Below are positions 42,301 through 52,796 of a stretch of DNA of 64,000 nt, piece by piece. The DNA comes from Oscarella lobularis (Eukaryota; Porifera; Homoscleromorpha; Homosclerophorida; Oscarellidae). Location: assembly GCF_947507565.1 (NCBI RefSeq), contig NC_089181.1:1172536-1236535 (forward strand), read 5' to 3'. Position 1 is the stretch's first letter, and the number at the start of each line of letters is the position of its first letter. The translations under genes and the position numbers were made by a program. The notes beneath the pieces are model-generated. The model saw only the letters and a program-made list of their open reading frames with translations, made no database searches and was not told the origin of the DNA.

Positions 42301-42586
42301 CTACGTGACAATCAACAACGGAAAGGAATCGGCGCTTACTTTTGCTTCTCTTTCTGCATCCCAGACGCCAGCGCCAGCAGAAGAAAAGAATGTGGGTTAG
42401 ACGTATTAATCATCATATGGAAAAGAAAGGAGAATAACATAGTCTAATCAACGAAGAGAGGCTCTTTGATCACGAAAGCTTTTATAAATATTTTCGTATG
42501 ACGCTTTCCCGCTTTTATAATTTCGTAAGACGCCCTCCCGCTTTGATCATTTGCTAACTTTGATTGGACCCTGTATTGCTAAAGAA

Positions 42587-43021
42587 TCAATCGGTCAGTT
42601 CATCGACGCTTGCTCGCTCTCCTGAAAGAATTTTGAAGCCTATGTGACGGTTCTTGAAGCGTGTTAACCAGCCGTTCGATGGTTTAAATTCGTTTTTGTC
42701 TAAATTTTTAGCGAATTCCATTGCTTGACATTGAATCATGGTCCCACTAATGGGCTTTCCGCTACCGCGCGCTCGCTCAAACCACCGAAAGGTGAACTCG
42801 TCGATGTCTTCATATTCGCTCCCGACTCGAAGTTTCTTCCGCTTTCGATTACTCTCGCTCATATTATTCATTATTTCAGCCTTTTGCTTCAAAACCTGTT
42901 GAATCTGCGATTTGCTTACCCCGAACATCACTGCAAGCTGTCTTTGACTCTTTCTCTCGCCTTCGCGAAGCTCTTTTACTCGATCTTCCGGTGTAAGGGA
43001 TGTTTGTTTTTGCTTAGACAT
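42587..43021 (-). pseudogene. pogo/Tigger transposase N-terminus (CENP-B-like)
   Basis: Starting MSKQKQTSLTPEDRVKELRE (43021), the product has a psq-type helix-turn-helix (SQRQLAVMFGVSKSQIQQVL) and a CENP-B type HTH (RARGSGKPISGTMIQCQAME, then NGWLTRFKNRHIG), ending ILSGERASVDELTD and a stop at 42587 where the family would enter the DDE domain. These two HTH domains bind the element ends. The element's own 5' terminus is visible: on minus, CAGTCGAGTGACCACCTCAG starts at 43227 next to TA (43228-43229), with ACCACC iterations. The 3' end is missing. Family members include Tigger, jerky and CENP-B. The methionine at 43084 is less likely to be the start. Confidence 0.85.
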
Positions 43022-43236
43022 GACGCAACGGGTAAGCGGCAGCTGCACGAGCGAGTAAACAGAGGCTGCGCACAACTGGGACACGATACAAGGTCGTCGC
43101 TAAAGTGAGGTTGACCGGTCTCTTATGCGGGTTAGAAGTGTACTGATACACTTATAAAAATTATCGTTCTACTTAAAGGTGGTCATTGTAACGGGGTGGT
43201 CGGTCAACTGAGGTGGTCACTCGACTGTACGAGCAG

Positions 43237-44987
43237 TCGAAGAAGGTCAAAGGGACGGACGTTGAGGAAAAGGTAGGAATGTATCATTTGCATGCAAGCA
43301 GTATGATCGTGTAACTAGCAAAGTTTTGTGTATAAATATTGACTTTCTCGTTTTGGGAGAAGGCTCACCGCGGCGAAAGGTCGCATACGAAATCTGGAGA
43401 GGGCTCTGGAGGCGTCACAAGCGGAGCATGAGGTGGCGGAGCGCAAGCTGAAGGTAGGAATGTAGAACTTGAATGCAGTGACGGCGGAGGGTGTGTCAAG
43501 TAATGCTCGTGGGCGTAGTCATTTTCATTTTTATTGACGCTGAATGAATTTAGTGCAGAAAAATAGACGTATATCTTCCTAAATAAGTGCTTTTTTATCT
43601 TGAGGTTACCAAAATAATTGTCACTGCGCACATTTTAGAGGGGAACTGCCCCTCTAAAATTTTTTGGAGGGGAACTGTCCCTCTAAACTTTTTTGGAGGG
43701 GAAGCACATTTGAACGCCATCGTTTGTCCTCAAACGTCGGTCAAAAGATACAGTTCCAAAAACGAAGCCGAAGCCTAAATTAACCTAATTAGATGTAACA
43801 AATTGATTGCAATCAGAAGGTGAAGTACCTGGGCAACGACCAGCGTCTTCCGTCTATCGAAGAAGAAGCCATTAGGCTCAGAACGTTAGCAGCGAAACAA
43901 GTACACAACGCTAGGCGTCGTTGACATCTTCTGCGCTCAATAAAAGACGAAAGGCCGGATCAGTTGGAACTGCTCGACAGAGCAGAAGAAGAACGTTCAA
44001 AGAAACTGCAGGTAAGTAGCGGAATCCATGGTAATACTCATTGAAAGCACTTTAGGAGACTTTATATTGATAACAAGAGCAAAAATGGTAAAAAGAAACA
44101 CTATCAAAGTTGCATATGCGAGTTTTCATACTAGTGCTAACCGAACCAAACCGAGCTGGCAACGCGCTGGCACGGTTCGGCCAGCGCGCGTTCACCCACT
44201 ACAGTAGACCCTCGCTAATCCGAACCCCGTTAATCCGAACCCTCGCTAATCCGAACGAAGAAAAGGTCCTACATACGGGTAATATACGGGTTATTTCCGG
44301 GTCAAAAATGGCGTCGCAGCGTGTCTCTTCCTCCAAAAGAGCTCACAAGACTCTTAACTATTGATGAAAAACTCTCTCTTCTGGAGCAAAGAGACATAGT
44401 TCCTTAAAGCAAACGCGCCTAACTGATTATTTCACTAACAATACAGACTAATGATTTGATTTCGCTAATCGGAACGTTTTACTAATCCGAACACCTGAGC
44501 TTTGGTTGGGAACATCACTGTTCGGATTAGCGAGGGTCTACTGTATTAGATTATGGCCTGAGCATATACGCGCTGGTTTGGACGACAAAGCTTCGAATTA
44601 GCCATAATTCACTGAGCATGTCGTGGAAATTAATAAGTGGGCAATCGTTGATAAAGACGTCTTCGTTTAGGCCAGCACTGCTTTGGGTATACACGAGCCC
44701 CGTGGGAATGTCCTAATTAGTTTATGTAGATATGTTTGTTTTGGTTGGATACTGCGATCGGATTTTCGAGACGCTGAGCAGCAATGACAACGACCTATAT
44801 TCCTAACAAAAGCAGTACAACCTTTGCCGACGCCGATCTAGAGGCGCGTGATTTTGGGGAAATTCCCATTGGCAGTCTCAGAGCGGTGATGCCGCCCCTG
44901 CATGTACGAGTGTTTAACAAAGATGGATCTGAAGTCATTCAATCTCAGCGTGATAAAGGGCTAGAAAGAATTCAACAGGGCAAGTGA
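43237..44987 (+). CDS. Coiled-coil host gene, internal and 3' exons
   Basis: Splice-flanked segments: 43237-43272 (uncertain), 43360-43453, 43817-44011 and 44782-44987. The second reads RIRNLERALEASQAEHEVAE, a clear heptad coiled coil; the third goes on in frame with IEEEAIRLRTLAAKQVHNAR and DQLELLDRAEEERSKKLQ; the last has FGEIPIGSLRAVMPPLHVRV and stops after GLERIQQGK. A TGA interrupts the third exon near 43922 (after NARRR), so the copy is either dead or carries a base error. The first exon does not join in frame with the second. A pogo element ends 8 bases before the first acceptor and a Tigger derivative lies in the last intron. No family recognised. Confidence 0.5.
43638..43706. repeat. 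Short hairpin repeats
   Basis: GAGGGGAACTGCCCCTC is a perfect 6-base-pair hairpin; GGAGGGGAACTGTCCCTCT and a third partial copy follow at about 35-base spacing. They lie in an intron of the coiled-coil gene. Confidence 0.7.
44202..44543 (+). mobile_element. Internally deleted Tigger element (342 bases)
   Basis: Ends CAGTAGACCCTCGCTAATCC and its inverse copy at 44524-44543, flanked by TA (44200-44201, 44544-44545). CTAATCCGAAC is iterated at both ends. Inside, MASQRVSSSKRAHKTL at 44308 is the start of a CENP-B-type transposase (continuing in the next frame as TIDEKLSLLEQ), and KQTRLTDYFTNNTD with a stop near 44453 is the usual C-terminal end of Tigger proteins. So the middle of the transposase was lost and only its two ends remain. 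Such derivatives move only with enzyme from an intact relative. Confidence 0.9.
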
Positions 44988-44989
44988 TG

Positions 44990-45535
44990 TTTTTAATTAT
45001 GCTTTTGAAATTCGAAGCAGATTTTTCGGCAAGGTACAGCGACGCAACATGTTTTTTTTCTAATTTTGATACATACTCATTTATAGGGATTGTACATTGT
45101 TTACGGTGCAATGGACGGATATATTTATGCGTCTTTTGAATAGTTGGAATGAATGAGATTTAAGTCAACAAAAAGATGAAAGATTTCGAAATCGACGCGG
45201 CAAAAAAGAGTTGAGGAATTTTTATTTTTGCTATAAAGACTTTAACTCCTATCTAGATACATTATTATTCAATTGATCCGGCAGCGACGGTCCGTTTTGC
45301 GTCGTCATCCTCGACTTGAAGGTTATTTACTCTAATAAAAGCCGCGGCGTCAATGTTTCGGAATGACGGCAGAGGAGGCGTCAAATAGAGGGCGGCGTTA
45401 AAAAGAAGGCGGCGTTAAAAAGAAGGCGTTTATTTTTATTGAAACTAGAGCGGTAATGAAAGAAGATAGATGCAAGAATGTCAACAATTTCTTTCAGAAT
45501 ACGCTGCATACAGGTATACTTATTAGATGTTATCT
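44990..45535. other. No gene seen
   Basis: AT-rich, with three short GGCGGCGTTAAAAAGAA-like repeats at about 45390-45430. Could include the 3' untranslated part of the coiled-coil gene and the flank of the next Tigger piece. Confidence 0.4.
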
Positions 45536-46380
45536 TTAATTATTGTCCTCGTCAACGTCATTTTCTACCACAATTTCGTTTTCTAGTTCTTCGTTTTCTT
45601 CAATAACAGCACTCACGTCTTCTAATGCGCTGGCTTGCGTTGTCAATAGCTCTGTTTTTCGTGCAATAAGTTCCCTTGCTTCTGAAGCTACACCATCCAA
45701 TTGAATGCATCTAATTTCGCTGTCTTCTGATTCGCCTGTTGTTAGTGATATGGCAGTAACACGAAACGACTTCCTAATAACATAGGATGAAACTGATTGC
45801 CAGGCTGATTTGATCCAATCAACGACGATGGCTTTGCTTGGAAGACGCACATTTCCGGCCGGAGTAAGTGATTTCTCGCCAGTTGCAGTCCAGTCGTCAT
45901 ATTTCTCCCTGTAGGTGGCTTTGAACGGTTTATTCCACGAGATGTCAGCAGGCTGCAATTGATTCGTCAAACTTCCGGGAATAACGCTCATAATAGTATT
46001 CGCTTGTGTTTTCACAAGGGATTTGATGGTTTCAGTGATGTGACATTTGTAGGCATCCCAAATAAGCTACCTTTTTTCAAATGAGAGAGAGCCCCAAACT
46101 CTATGCACCCAGTCTTTTGTCAGGTCTTGATTCATCCAGCCATTTTTGCTGTACGCAATGACAACTACAGGAATTTTTGACAACTCTGCAATTGGCCGAA
46201 CGCCTTGGTAATAATGTACGGCGTTAGTTTCCTTCCGTCGGCAAACACGGTTCTTGTCGTTCCCTGTTGTTTGAGATCAAGGCGAATTACTTTGCGCCCG
46301 AAAGCGACTACGTGTGCGAAGTGATTGTTGACCGCGCCTACCAAGGGGGCGTTGGGACAAGTCATATTCGTGCCGTTTAA
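45536..46380 (-). pseudogene. pogo/Tigger DDE transposase, C-terminal half
   Basis: From high to low coordinates: NNHFAHVVAFGRKVIRLDL, GTTRTVFADGRKLTPYI, a frameshift near 46190, AELSKIPVVVIAYSKNGWMN, a stop, WDAYKCHIT (second catalytic aspartate region), LTNQLQPADISWNKPFK (third), VIRKSFRVTAISLTTGESED and an acidic tail to 45536. This is the DDE_1 domain of CENP-B-type transposases. The last 160 codons are open. It is on the same strand as the N-terminal piece at 42587-43021, but the two are separated by other genes and are not one element. Confidence 0.8.
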
Positions 46381-46739
46381 GAGTTGAAAACGACAATATC
46401 AAAACTGCGCAAAGAGATTCAGCGCTTAGGATCCTGCTTAAAATCTAAATTATCAGCTAAGAAGGCTACAAAAGCATCACCTTCTTTTCATCTGCTTCAA
46501 CAGAGCGCAGATAGGCTGAATCTTGGCTCTCTATGATGCGTTTTCTTCACGTTATTAGAGAAATATGTTATAACCACAGTGAATAGAAACAATTACGTTA
46601 TACCGGTACCTCTTCTACTGTTTCTCTGCGCATTGTTGAATTGCTTGTGTCTTCTGTTTCGAAGTCATCTTCCATTGTTAAATCAACATGTGCCCTGCAA
46701 AAAATTACAGAAAGGCTGAAAGAAGTCACGTTATCGCTA

Positions 46740-47740
46740 TCGATTCTCACGACTCAGATTCGTTTCTGCCACAAAATTGGATATGGCTCTCAAGATTTTT
46801 CAGTGTCATGCAGATTTTACACGATTTGCATGTGCCAAATGCCTCAGACGAATCTTCATCTTTGTCTTCGGCATCATCATCATCAGTACATTTGGATCCG
46901 AAGTGGTCATGTGTTGGCGCAGCTCTTGTGATGGATCTTTTCACGGCGTTCCACGTGCTTTCGATGGTGTTGGTGTGGGCACCGGAGAGTGGGTCTTTGA
47001 AGGTCATCGAATGATTGACCGTCGAATGTTGGTATCCCTGAAGGAAAGCGATTAAAATTGCTTTTATTGAAATTACTGCATTTGTACTTGATGGTCGAGG
47101 CAGTCGTGCGCCTCCACAGGTTGCTTATAATGGTTGTTCCTTCCTTGATGTTGTTCTTGATGATTGGGAGGAGTGTTTCCGCGACATGTTATCGACGACT
47201 TCGAAGAAGCATTTACGACGGCCTCTTTCGATGCCTCCAAAGACCCATTCTCCTTTGACCTAAATGAATGAATCACGTGAAAAAAACGCAATTTATTTTT
47301 ACCCGATGCCCAACATTGTATTTTCGTTTGCCGAATTTACTTTCGTCGATTTCGACGATCTTTCCCGGGCGCCGATCTTCTCCGAGCGGGAATACCAATC
47401 GACGATTGTCGAGCGCGAGAGGTTTCCAGCGTCTAGCATGGCGTGGGTTTGCGGGCGCTGTCGAACGAAAAGCCAAGTGACGTGCAAAATTATTAGCAGC
47501 GTCAAATTTGCGTTATCGAACCACGTCCCGATTCGCACCCCTTGTTGCATCTGGAACAGCGCCACAGATAGAGGCCTTCGTCTCTTCTGTGGCCTGTTCC
47601 AGGGCGAAAAATGCGCTTCATCGGTCGATGGCACAATGGACACCAACGCGTTCCTTCCGCCCACGTCACTGCGCCCACAAGAGGACGCCGTTGTCCTTCG
47701 ATCGTACTTTGTCGCGATGGTCGTCCAAGCGAAGAGGTCG
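46740..47740 (-). pseudogene. Merlin (ISXO2/IS1595-like) transposase, copy 2
   Basis: Begins with a zinc-ribbon-like part (RWCPLCHRPMKRIF, then WRCSRCNKG), a frameshift, RIGTWFDNANLTLLIILHVT, NLSRSTIVDWYSR, IVEIDESKFGKRKYNVG, an intron of about 58 bases (minus 47307-47250), GEWVFGGIERGRRKCFFEVV, a decayed stretch, then DPLSGAHTNTIESTWNAVK. The first aspartate (DES) and the glutamate (IES) are present; the second aspartate region is lost. An unusual tail follows, DDDDAEDKDEDSSEAFGTCK with two CxxC pairs, not seen in copy 1. At least three frame breaks. Copies 1 and 2 are clearly different families. Confidence 0.8.
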
Positions 47741-47759
47741 TTGCGCGGTTCTCGTTGAC

Positions 47760-48200
47760 GGATTATGTGCCTCTCCTACAAGAGCGCGCGGCGCGCGCGT
47801 AACCCTATCTCCCCAGCGCCCTTTTTTAGATTTTGCCTATATGCGCACGGTGAGATCAACCAAAGATTTCGAAACCTTTGGTGGCATCGAGGCCACCGCT
47901 AAATCCTAGCGCGCTCCTTCCGCGTTTAACTAAAGCTGTTGTGGCACCTGTGGGCAAGTCATATACGCTGGGATCGATCTAAGATCTAAGCATATGTCGT
48001 TGAAGCAAGGCCGCCGCAAAACCCCAAAGCGCTCCCTGCCTGCTTATCACTCCTTTATTGTGGCGTCGCTAAAGATCTTCATCTCTAATGCATTGCATGC
48101 AATTGTCACTATAAAGTTTTGTGCAGTCGCACAGAAGCGATCGGCGGTTCCGGGGATCCGGTGGAACATCGGCGTATCGCAAACGCCAATTTAAGAAGAG
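47760..48200. other. No gene assigned
   Basis: Overlapping open frames on both strands with no recognisable motif; a minus frame of 68 codons (48069-48275) reads LTIRREIMKAWLHQQRDAPR. Might be the flank of Merlin copy 2. Confidence 0.3.
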
Positions 48201-48201
48201 C

Positions 48202-48579
48202 TCATTTCCCCGTGGCGCGTCTCGCTGCTGGTGAAGCCACGCCTTCATTATTTCTCGCCGGATGGTCAAAAACAAGGCGCCGCGGCGACACCTGCGAGCG
48301 CGTAAGTTTAAATGCTTCTTCGATAGTTTCTATCATCGACGGTGTCGCGCCGGGGCAAACGAACGTCCACGTCGGATACGTTGCACGCAAGTCGTGGATG
48401 GAATGGGGTTGCGAGAAAAGGGCGATGGAGCGCAGTCGAAATTGCGCAGATGGAATTTCCTCGCAAACGACGCCCCGGAAGGTGCTGACGTCAAGAAAGT
48501 CATTTAGATAGCAACAACCGTGGGCGACTTGTCGCTCGTTTATCCATATGTATAAATACACCGTATAGCGGTCATCCAT
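48202..48579 (-). CDS. Unrecognised 125-codon open frame
   Basis: Reads MDDRYTVYLYIWINERQVAH, GCCYLNDFLDVSTFRGVVCE, TYPTWTFVCPGATPSMIETI and ends in a basic tail. Composition is protein-like with several cysteines and aromatic residues. A neighbouring frame upstream (48540-48818) may be linked by splicing. No domain recognised. Confidence 0.3.
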   Translation of the reverse strand: MDDRYTVYLYIWINERQVAHGCCYLNDFLDVSTFRGVVCEEIPSAQFRLRSIALFSQPHSIHDLRATYPTWTFVCPGATPSMIETIEEAFKLTRSQVSPRRLVFDHPARNNEGVASPAARRATGK

Positions 48580-48819
48580 TTGATTGGCGGGAACTCGAAG
48601 TCGTCATTGATTGCCGTAAGGAAAAGGAATGGAAGCGTCGACCAAGAGGCCGAAATAGAGGTAATACGTGTTCTTTGGTGGAACGAGGAGTAAGAAAAAA
48701 CCTTTAAGATGCTCGAAAGATCGGATTCTTTGTCTGAAATGCAGAGATTTTCTTGTTGTCGAGCATCGAACGACGCTCGTTCACGAATGCTTCCCCCGCA
48801 TCGAACCGTACGCCGCAAA

Positions 48820-49146
48820 AAGGGGCACGAAAGCCTTCCCTACCCCAACTCTAACCCTTTGCGACTAAGTGGACACAAGTGCTTCAAAAAACGAAGCGAT
48901 TCGCGGTGGTTTTAGAGCCAAAACGGTGCAGTTTTCTATATCACCGTAATCCCTAGTATTATGGCTTTATGTGGGAGTGCACGTGCAATTAGTTTTACCC
49001 CGCCTAAGGCTACTCCTTCGATTCATACTGTATTCTAACCGATTTTTGAAATGCGGCAAAAGTGATGCGTAGCAATCAAAAGAAAGTGCACGCCACATTA
49101 TTATGTACAATTACCTACTTGTACACAAACGAAGAGTACTTTTTTA
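48820..49146. other. No gene seen
   Basis: Short frames only; no repeat or motif recognised. Confidence 0.5.
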
Positions 49147-49635
49147 AGCGATAGAATCCGAAAAATCGTCTCTCAATACACCGGACGCTACGCCAATGCC
49201 AAAAAAGTCAAGAAAATCCTGGAAATTGCAGAAAGCGAAGTCTTCTCCTAATTCAGCGCCAAAGTCGTCGAAGAAGTGTCGAAGTGCTTCTTCCAGCAAA
49301 GAGTTGGTCCTTCTGCTGGAATAGACCGCGCAAAGGCTCTAATGACGTTCGCTTCAACGTGGTACGACGTCCTTCCTGGTCTGTGGTCCGCCTTTTATGT
49401 GGCCATTGATCTTCCATTTGAGGATCCTTTACTTTCTCAAATGATCAACCGTAGAGTCTTTGATAACTTTCTGAGTAAGCGTCGGATCATTTCGATTGAC
49501 TCTTCTGCAGTGCCCTTTGTCGGCATGTCAGTCGATGAGGAAAACGCTGTCTGCTACGCGGCAGTCTTTGTGCCGTTTTGTCTGATTAAGAAATATACAG
49601 TCTACGTGGTTGGAATCACTTTCGCCCTCCTTTAA
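49147..49635 (+). pseudogene. Unrecognised open frame with one stop
   Basis: A single frame of about 163 codons: IVSQYTGRYANAKKVKKILE, IAESEVFS, an in-frame TAA near 49249, then FSAKVVEEVSKCFFQQRVGP, FASTWYDVLPGLWSAFYVAI, FLSKRRIISIDSSAVPFVGM and a stop at 49633. The even, folded-protein look on both sides of the stop suggests one coding unit with a nonsense change, or an intron not recognised. No family, signal peptide or transmembrane pattern is convincing. Confidence 0.35.
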
Positions 49636-49797
49636 ATAAGCATCTAAAAACAAGATATATTAAAAAATCTTTTGAAAACCAAGGTATTTCTAGTACACTA
49701 GTTATATATTGAATATTTGCACATTGAATAATTATATTATTGGTATTATGTAATGTGGCTTGTATTTTCTTGACAAAGTATGCTGTAGGACACCTAC

Positions 49798-50294
49798 CCA
49801 TATAGATCTTGACGGTTTAGAAGAAGTCGTCTTCTTAATGAAAAAGAGCAGCCCCTCAAGTGGGAGACTACTGAAAGGTAATAGAAGACGTCATTGCTGC
49901 ATATCCAGCTTTGAGAAGTTACTCGACAACGTACCTTCTTCCATCAATCGGTGAATTTCCAACATTATTCTTCTACAGAAAGTTGGTAGCTCAGGTAGCA
50001 CAATGTCATTTTCTAAAACAAAGTAGTAAATGAATAATTTTTAGTGCGCATCGACAGAAGACAAAAAACGCTTTGATGAATAACGATCAGCTTACCCAGT
50101 TCACGATCAACCTCAAAGGTTCTCTCCGTTGAAATCCTCCTTAGCCTAGTGCAAGAACGCTCAAATCCTAGGCCCATTGTCTCGTGGTATTTCCTGGTGA
50201 TCTACAGCCGAAAGATGTCACAACACCCAGAACAATGAACGCTTACCTCAGATTGTTGGACTCGGTCGTGCTTGAAGATGTTGTACGCGGTGTT
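49798..50294 (-). CDS. Unrecognised host gene, four spliced internal exons
   Basis: Exons 50294-50247, 50201-50096, 50012-49935 and 49870-49798, each bounded by AG and GT and keeping one frame with no stop: NTAYNIFKHDRVQQSE, ITRKYHETMGLGFERSC, TRLRRISTERTFEVDREL, VLPELPTFCRRIMLEIHRLM and VVSHLRGCSFSLRRRLLLNR. Introns are 45, 83 and 64 bases. Four consecutive consistent exons are hard to get by chance, so this is probably a real gene whose first and last exons are outside the readable stretch. The product is basic and helical; I do not recognise the family. Confidence 0.55.
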
Positions 50295-50299
50295 CTAAA

Positions 50300-50822
50300 A
50301 TAGGCAAATGCAGTGACAATATAGCTTTTATTAAAGTGTATCCTAGCAGCCACCGCAAAGACTCCGTAGTCTTTTGGTAAAACAGAAACCGAGACTACCG
50401 TTTCGGGAAGTGATTTGCGAAGCGCCTAACCCTAAGTCTTTTCTAAGGCGGGCAAAAAGCTCCGAATTCATGTTCTTTTAAAAATGAGCCATTTTGAAGG
50501 CGAATTGGATCTTGCGTCGTGTCTGTTCCCAATTGAAAAAAAGGTGTACCGACTTTGACACTCTTTGCCGCAGTACTTGGGCGCACGGTGCAGCAATGAA
50601 CTTGAACCAGTCACCGACGCAGATGCCCCCTCAACTCTAGCGCTAAGTGATTTTTTCTTTTAATGCTGTTTTTCTGGGGGATTTTTGGCAACCGTCGCGG
50701 CCGCCACCTGCGGTGTACCGGGTCGGACGGAGAAACGTTCTCGATCCAGGCCGTACCGGTCGTGAGTACCCCTATTTCCAAGATTTATGGGGCCATTTAC
50801 AGCGTTCGGACTTCAACGTTTT
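50300..50822. other. No gene assigned
   Basis: An 80-codon plus frame at 50647-50889 (PPPAVYRVGRRNVLDPGRTG, then EYPYFQDLWGHLQRSDFNVF) runs into the first tandem unit and could be an exon joined to it. Otherwise nothing recognised. Confidence 0.3.
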
Positions 50823-52572
50823 TATTTTTAATGAGAAAAGAGTAGACCTCTTGCCTACCTTACGGCGAGAGGAAACGAATTCATGTTAAAATGGAAAGGA
50901 AACTCTCTTCCCTCGTCCGGTCGCAGAAAGCCAGAGCCCTGGTCGAGCGGCTTCTGGCCTTAGGCAAGGCCGAAGCCGACGACGAGGCCAACGAGTCCGC
51001 CCACAAGACCGACGATGCCGACGACAAGACCGTCAAGCCCGAAACCGCCCACAAGGCGCCCAAATAGCGGAGACGCTACCTCATAGATGTACCGTTCCTT
51101 CGCGTACGCCACCAAGCCGAAGAAAGCGAAAAGCGCGCCGGCGCCCACATGCTAAACTGAAGAAGGTGGGGAAACCGAAGCGGATAAGGAAGATCTCATC
51201 ACGTGACCATTCCAGTGTGTCACAGGATCATATCGATGTCAAGTCATGCTAAGGCGAGAGCTCTCCAAATACAGTCAAGAAAAACTTAGGAGCTTCAAAA
51301 GAAATTCTCGACTTAAAAGCTTCGAAAAAGGAAATTGTGAGTACTCTGCACGATTTCTTCGCTCAGGTTAACGAGAAAAGAGTAGATCTCTTGCCTACTT
51401 TACGAGGAAACGAATTCATGGTAAAATGGAAAAAACTCGCTTCCCTCGTCCGGTCGCAGAAGGACAGAGCCCTGGTCGATCTGACCTGAGGCGAAGCCGA
51501 AGCCGACAACGAGGCCAACGAGGCCGCCGAAAAGACCGACGAGGCCGCCGAAAAGACCGACGAGGCCGACGACAACAGCGACTAGGCCGCCGACAAGACC
51601 GCCGACAAGACCGACGAGGCCGACGACAAGACCGGCGAGGCCGCCGACGAGGCCGACGAGCCCGAAGCCGCCTACAAGGCGCCCAAGAAGCGGAGACGCT
51701 ACATCTGAGATGAACCATTCCTTGGCAAACGTACGCCACCAAGCCAAAAGCCCGCTGGCGCCCACATGCTAAACGGAAAAAAGTGGAGGAACCGAAGCGG
51801 ATAAGGAAGATCTGATCACGTGACCATTGCAGTGTGTCACAGCATCATATCGACGTCGAGTAATGCTAAAGCGAGAGCTCTCCAAATAGAGTCAAGAAAA
51901 TTTAGGAGCTTCCTAAGAAATTCTCGCCTTTCAGGGGAAGGCTTCAAAAAGGAAATGGTGAGCACTCTGCACGATTTTTCGCTCACGTTAATGAGAAAAG
52001 AGTAGACTTCTTGCCTACTTTACGAGAAAACGAATTCTTGTTGAACTGGAAAAGAAACTCCCTTCACTCGTCCGGCCGCAGAAGGACAGAGCCCTTGTCG
52101 AGCGGCTTCTGGCCTTAGGCGAGGCCGAAGACAACGACGAGGCCGACAAGGCGTAGACAAGACCGATGAGGCCGCCGACGAGGCCGCCGAGAAGGCCGCC
52201 GACAAGACGGACGAGGCCTCCGACGAGGCCGACGAGCCCGAAACAGCGCCCAAGAAACGGAAACGCTACATCATAGTTGTACCATTCCTTGGCAAACGTA
52301 CGCCACCAAGCCGAAGGAAGCGAAAAGCGCGCTGGTGCCCACATGCTAAACGGAAAAAGGTGGGGCAACCGAAGCGGATAAGGAAGAAGATCTGATCACG
52401 TGACCATTGCAGTGTGTCACAGGATCATATCGACGTCAAGTCATGCTAAAGCGAGAGTCCTCCAAATAGAGTCAAGAAAAGCTTAGGAGCTTCCAGAGAA
52501 ATTCTCGCGTTTCAGGAGAAAGTTTCAAAAAAGAAAATGAAGAGTACTCTGCACGATTTCTTCGCCCGGGTT
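50823..52572 (+). repeat. Threefold tandem duplication with acidic coding repeat
   Basis: Three units start at about 50831, 51371 and 51991 (540, 620 and about 580 bases). Each begins NEKRVDLLPTLR, goes on EKKLPSLVRPQKDRALVERL, then an acidic run of ADEADE/DEAAEKT codons (itself a GACGAGGCCGCC-type minisatellite), then a basic end (APKKRKRY), a second basic part (RRKRKARWCPHAKRKK), and ESRKA--L-EILAF and STLHDFFARVN, which joins straight into the next unit. Stops and shifts occur in each unit, so the gene or exon cluster is not intact. A polyadenylation-like AATAAAG at about 52672 follows. Lysine/acidic layout suggests a nuclear protein; no family recognised. Confidence 0.6.
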
Positions 52573-52796
52573 AATTAATTAACCAACCCTTTAACCGTCG
52601 ATTGCACCAACATGTACAGTAGCGTACGTTAGTAAATACGTCTATCCGTGCCCTTGTACAGCAGTGCTGCTAATAAAGAACTAAGAAAGGCATACGGGGT
52701 TCTTTGCGTGACTCTTCGCGTTGAATGCGCATGGATTGCGCCCTCGTTGCTATGGAGTAAACAGACGTGAAGGTCGTGACGTAATCGACATCAAAG

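Noticed and set aside
43922..43924. Selenocysteine codon
   Set aside because: No SECIS-like hairpin recognised and the residue lies in a coiled coil; nonsense change or base error is more likely.
42587..46380. One Tigger transposase split into N- and C-terminal halves
   Set aside because: Same strand, but the C-terminal half lies at higher coordinates than the N-terminal half, so the order is wrong for one gene; different elements.
51400..51765. Minus-strand frame rich in VGLVGGL, resembling a membrane protein
   Set aside because: It is the reverse reading of the GACGAGGCC-type repeat in the tandem units; the plus-strand reading joins units better.
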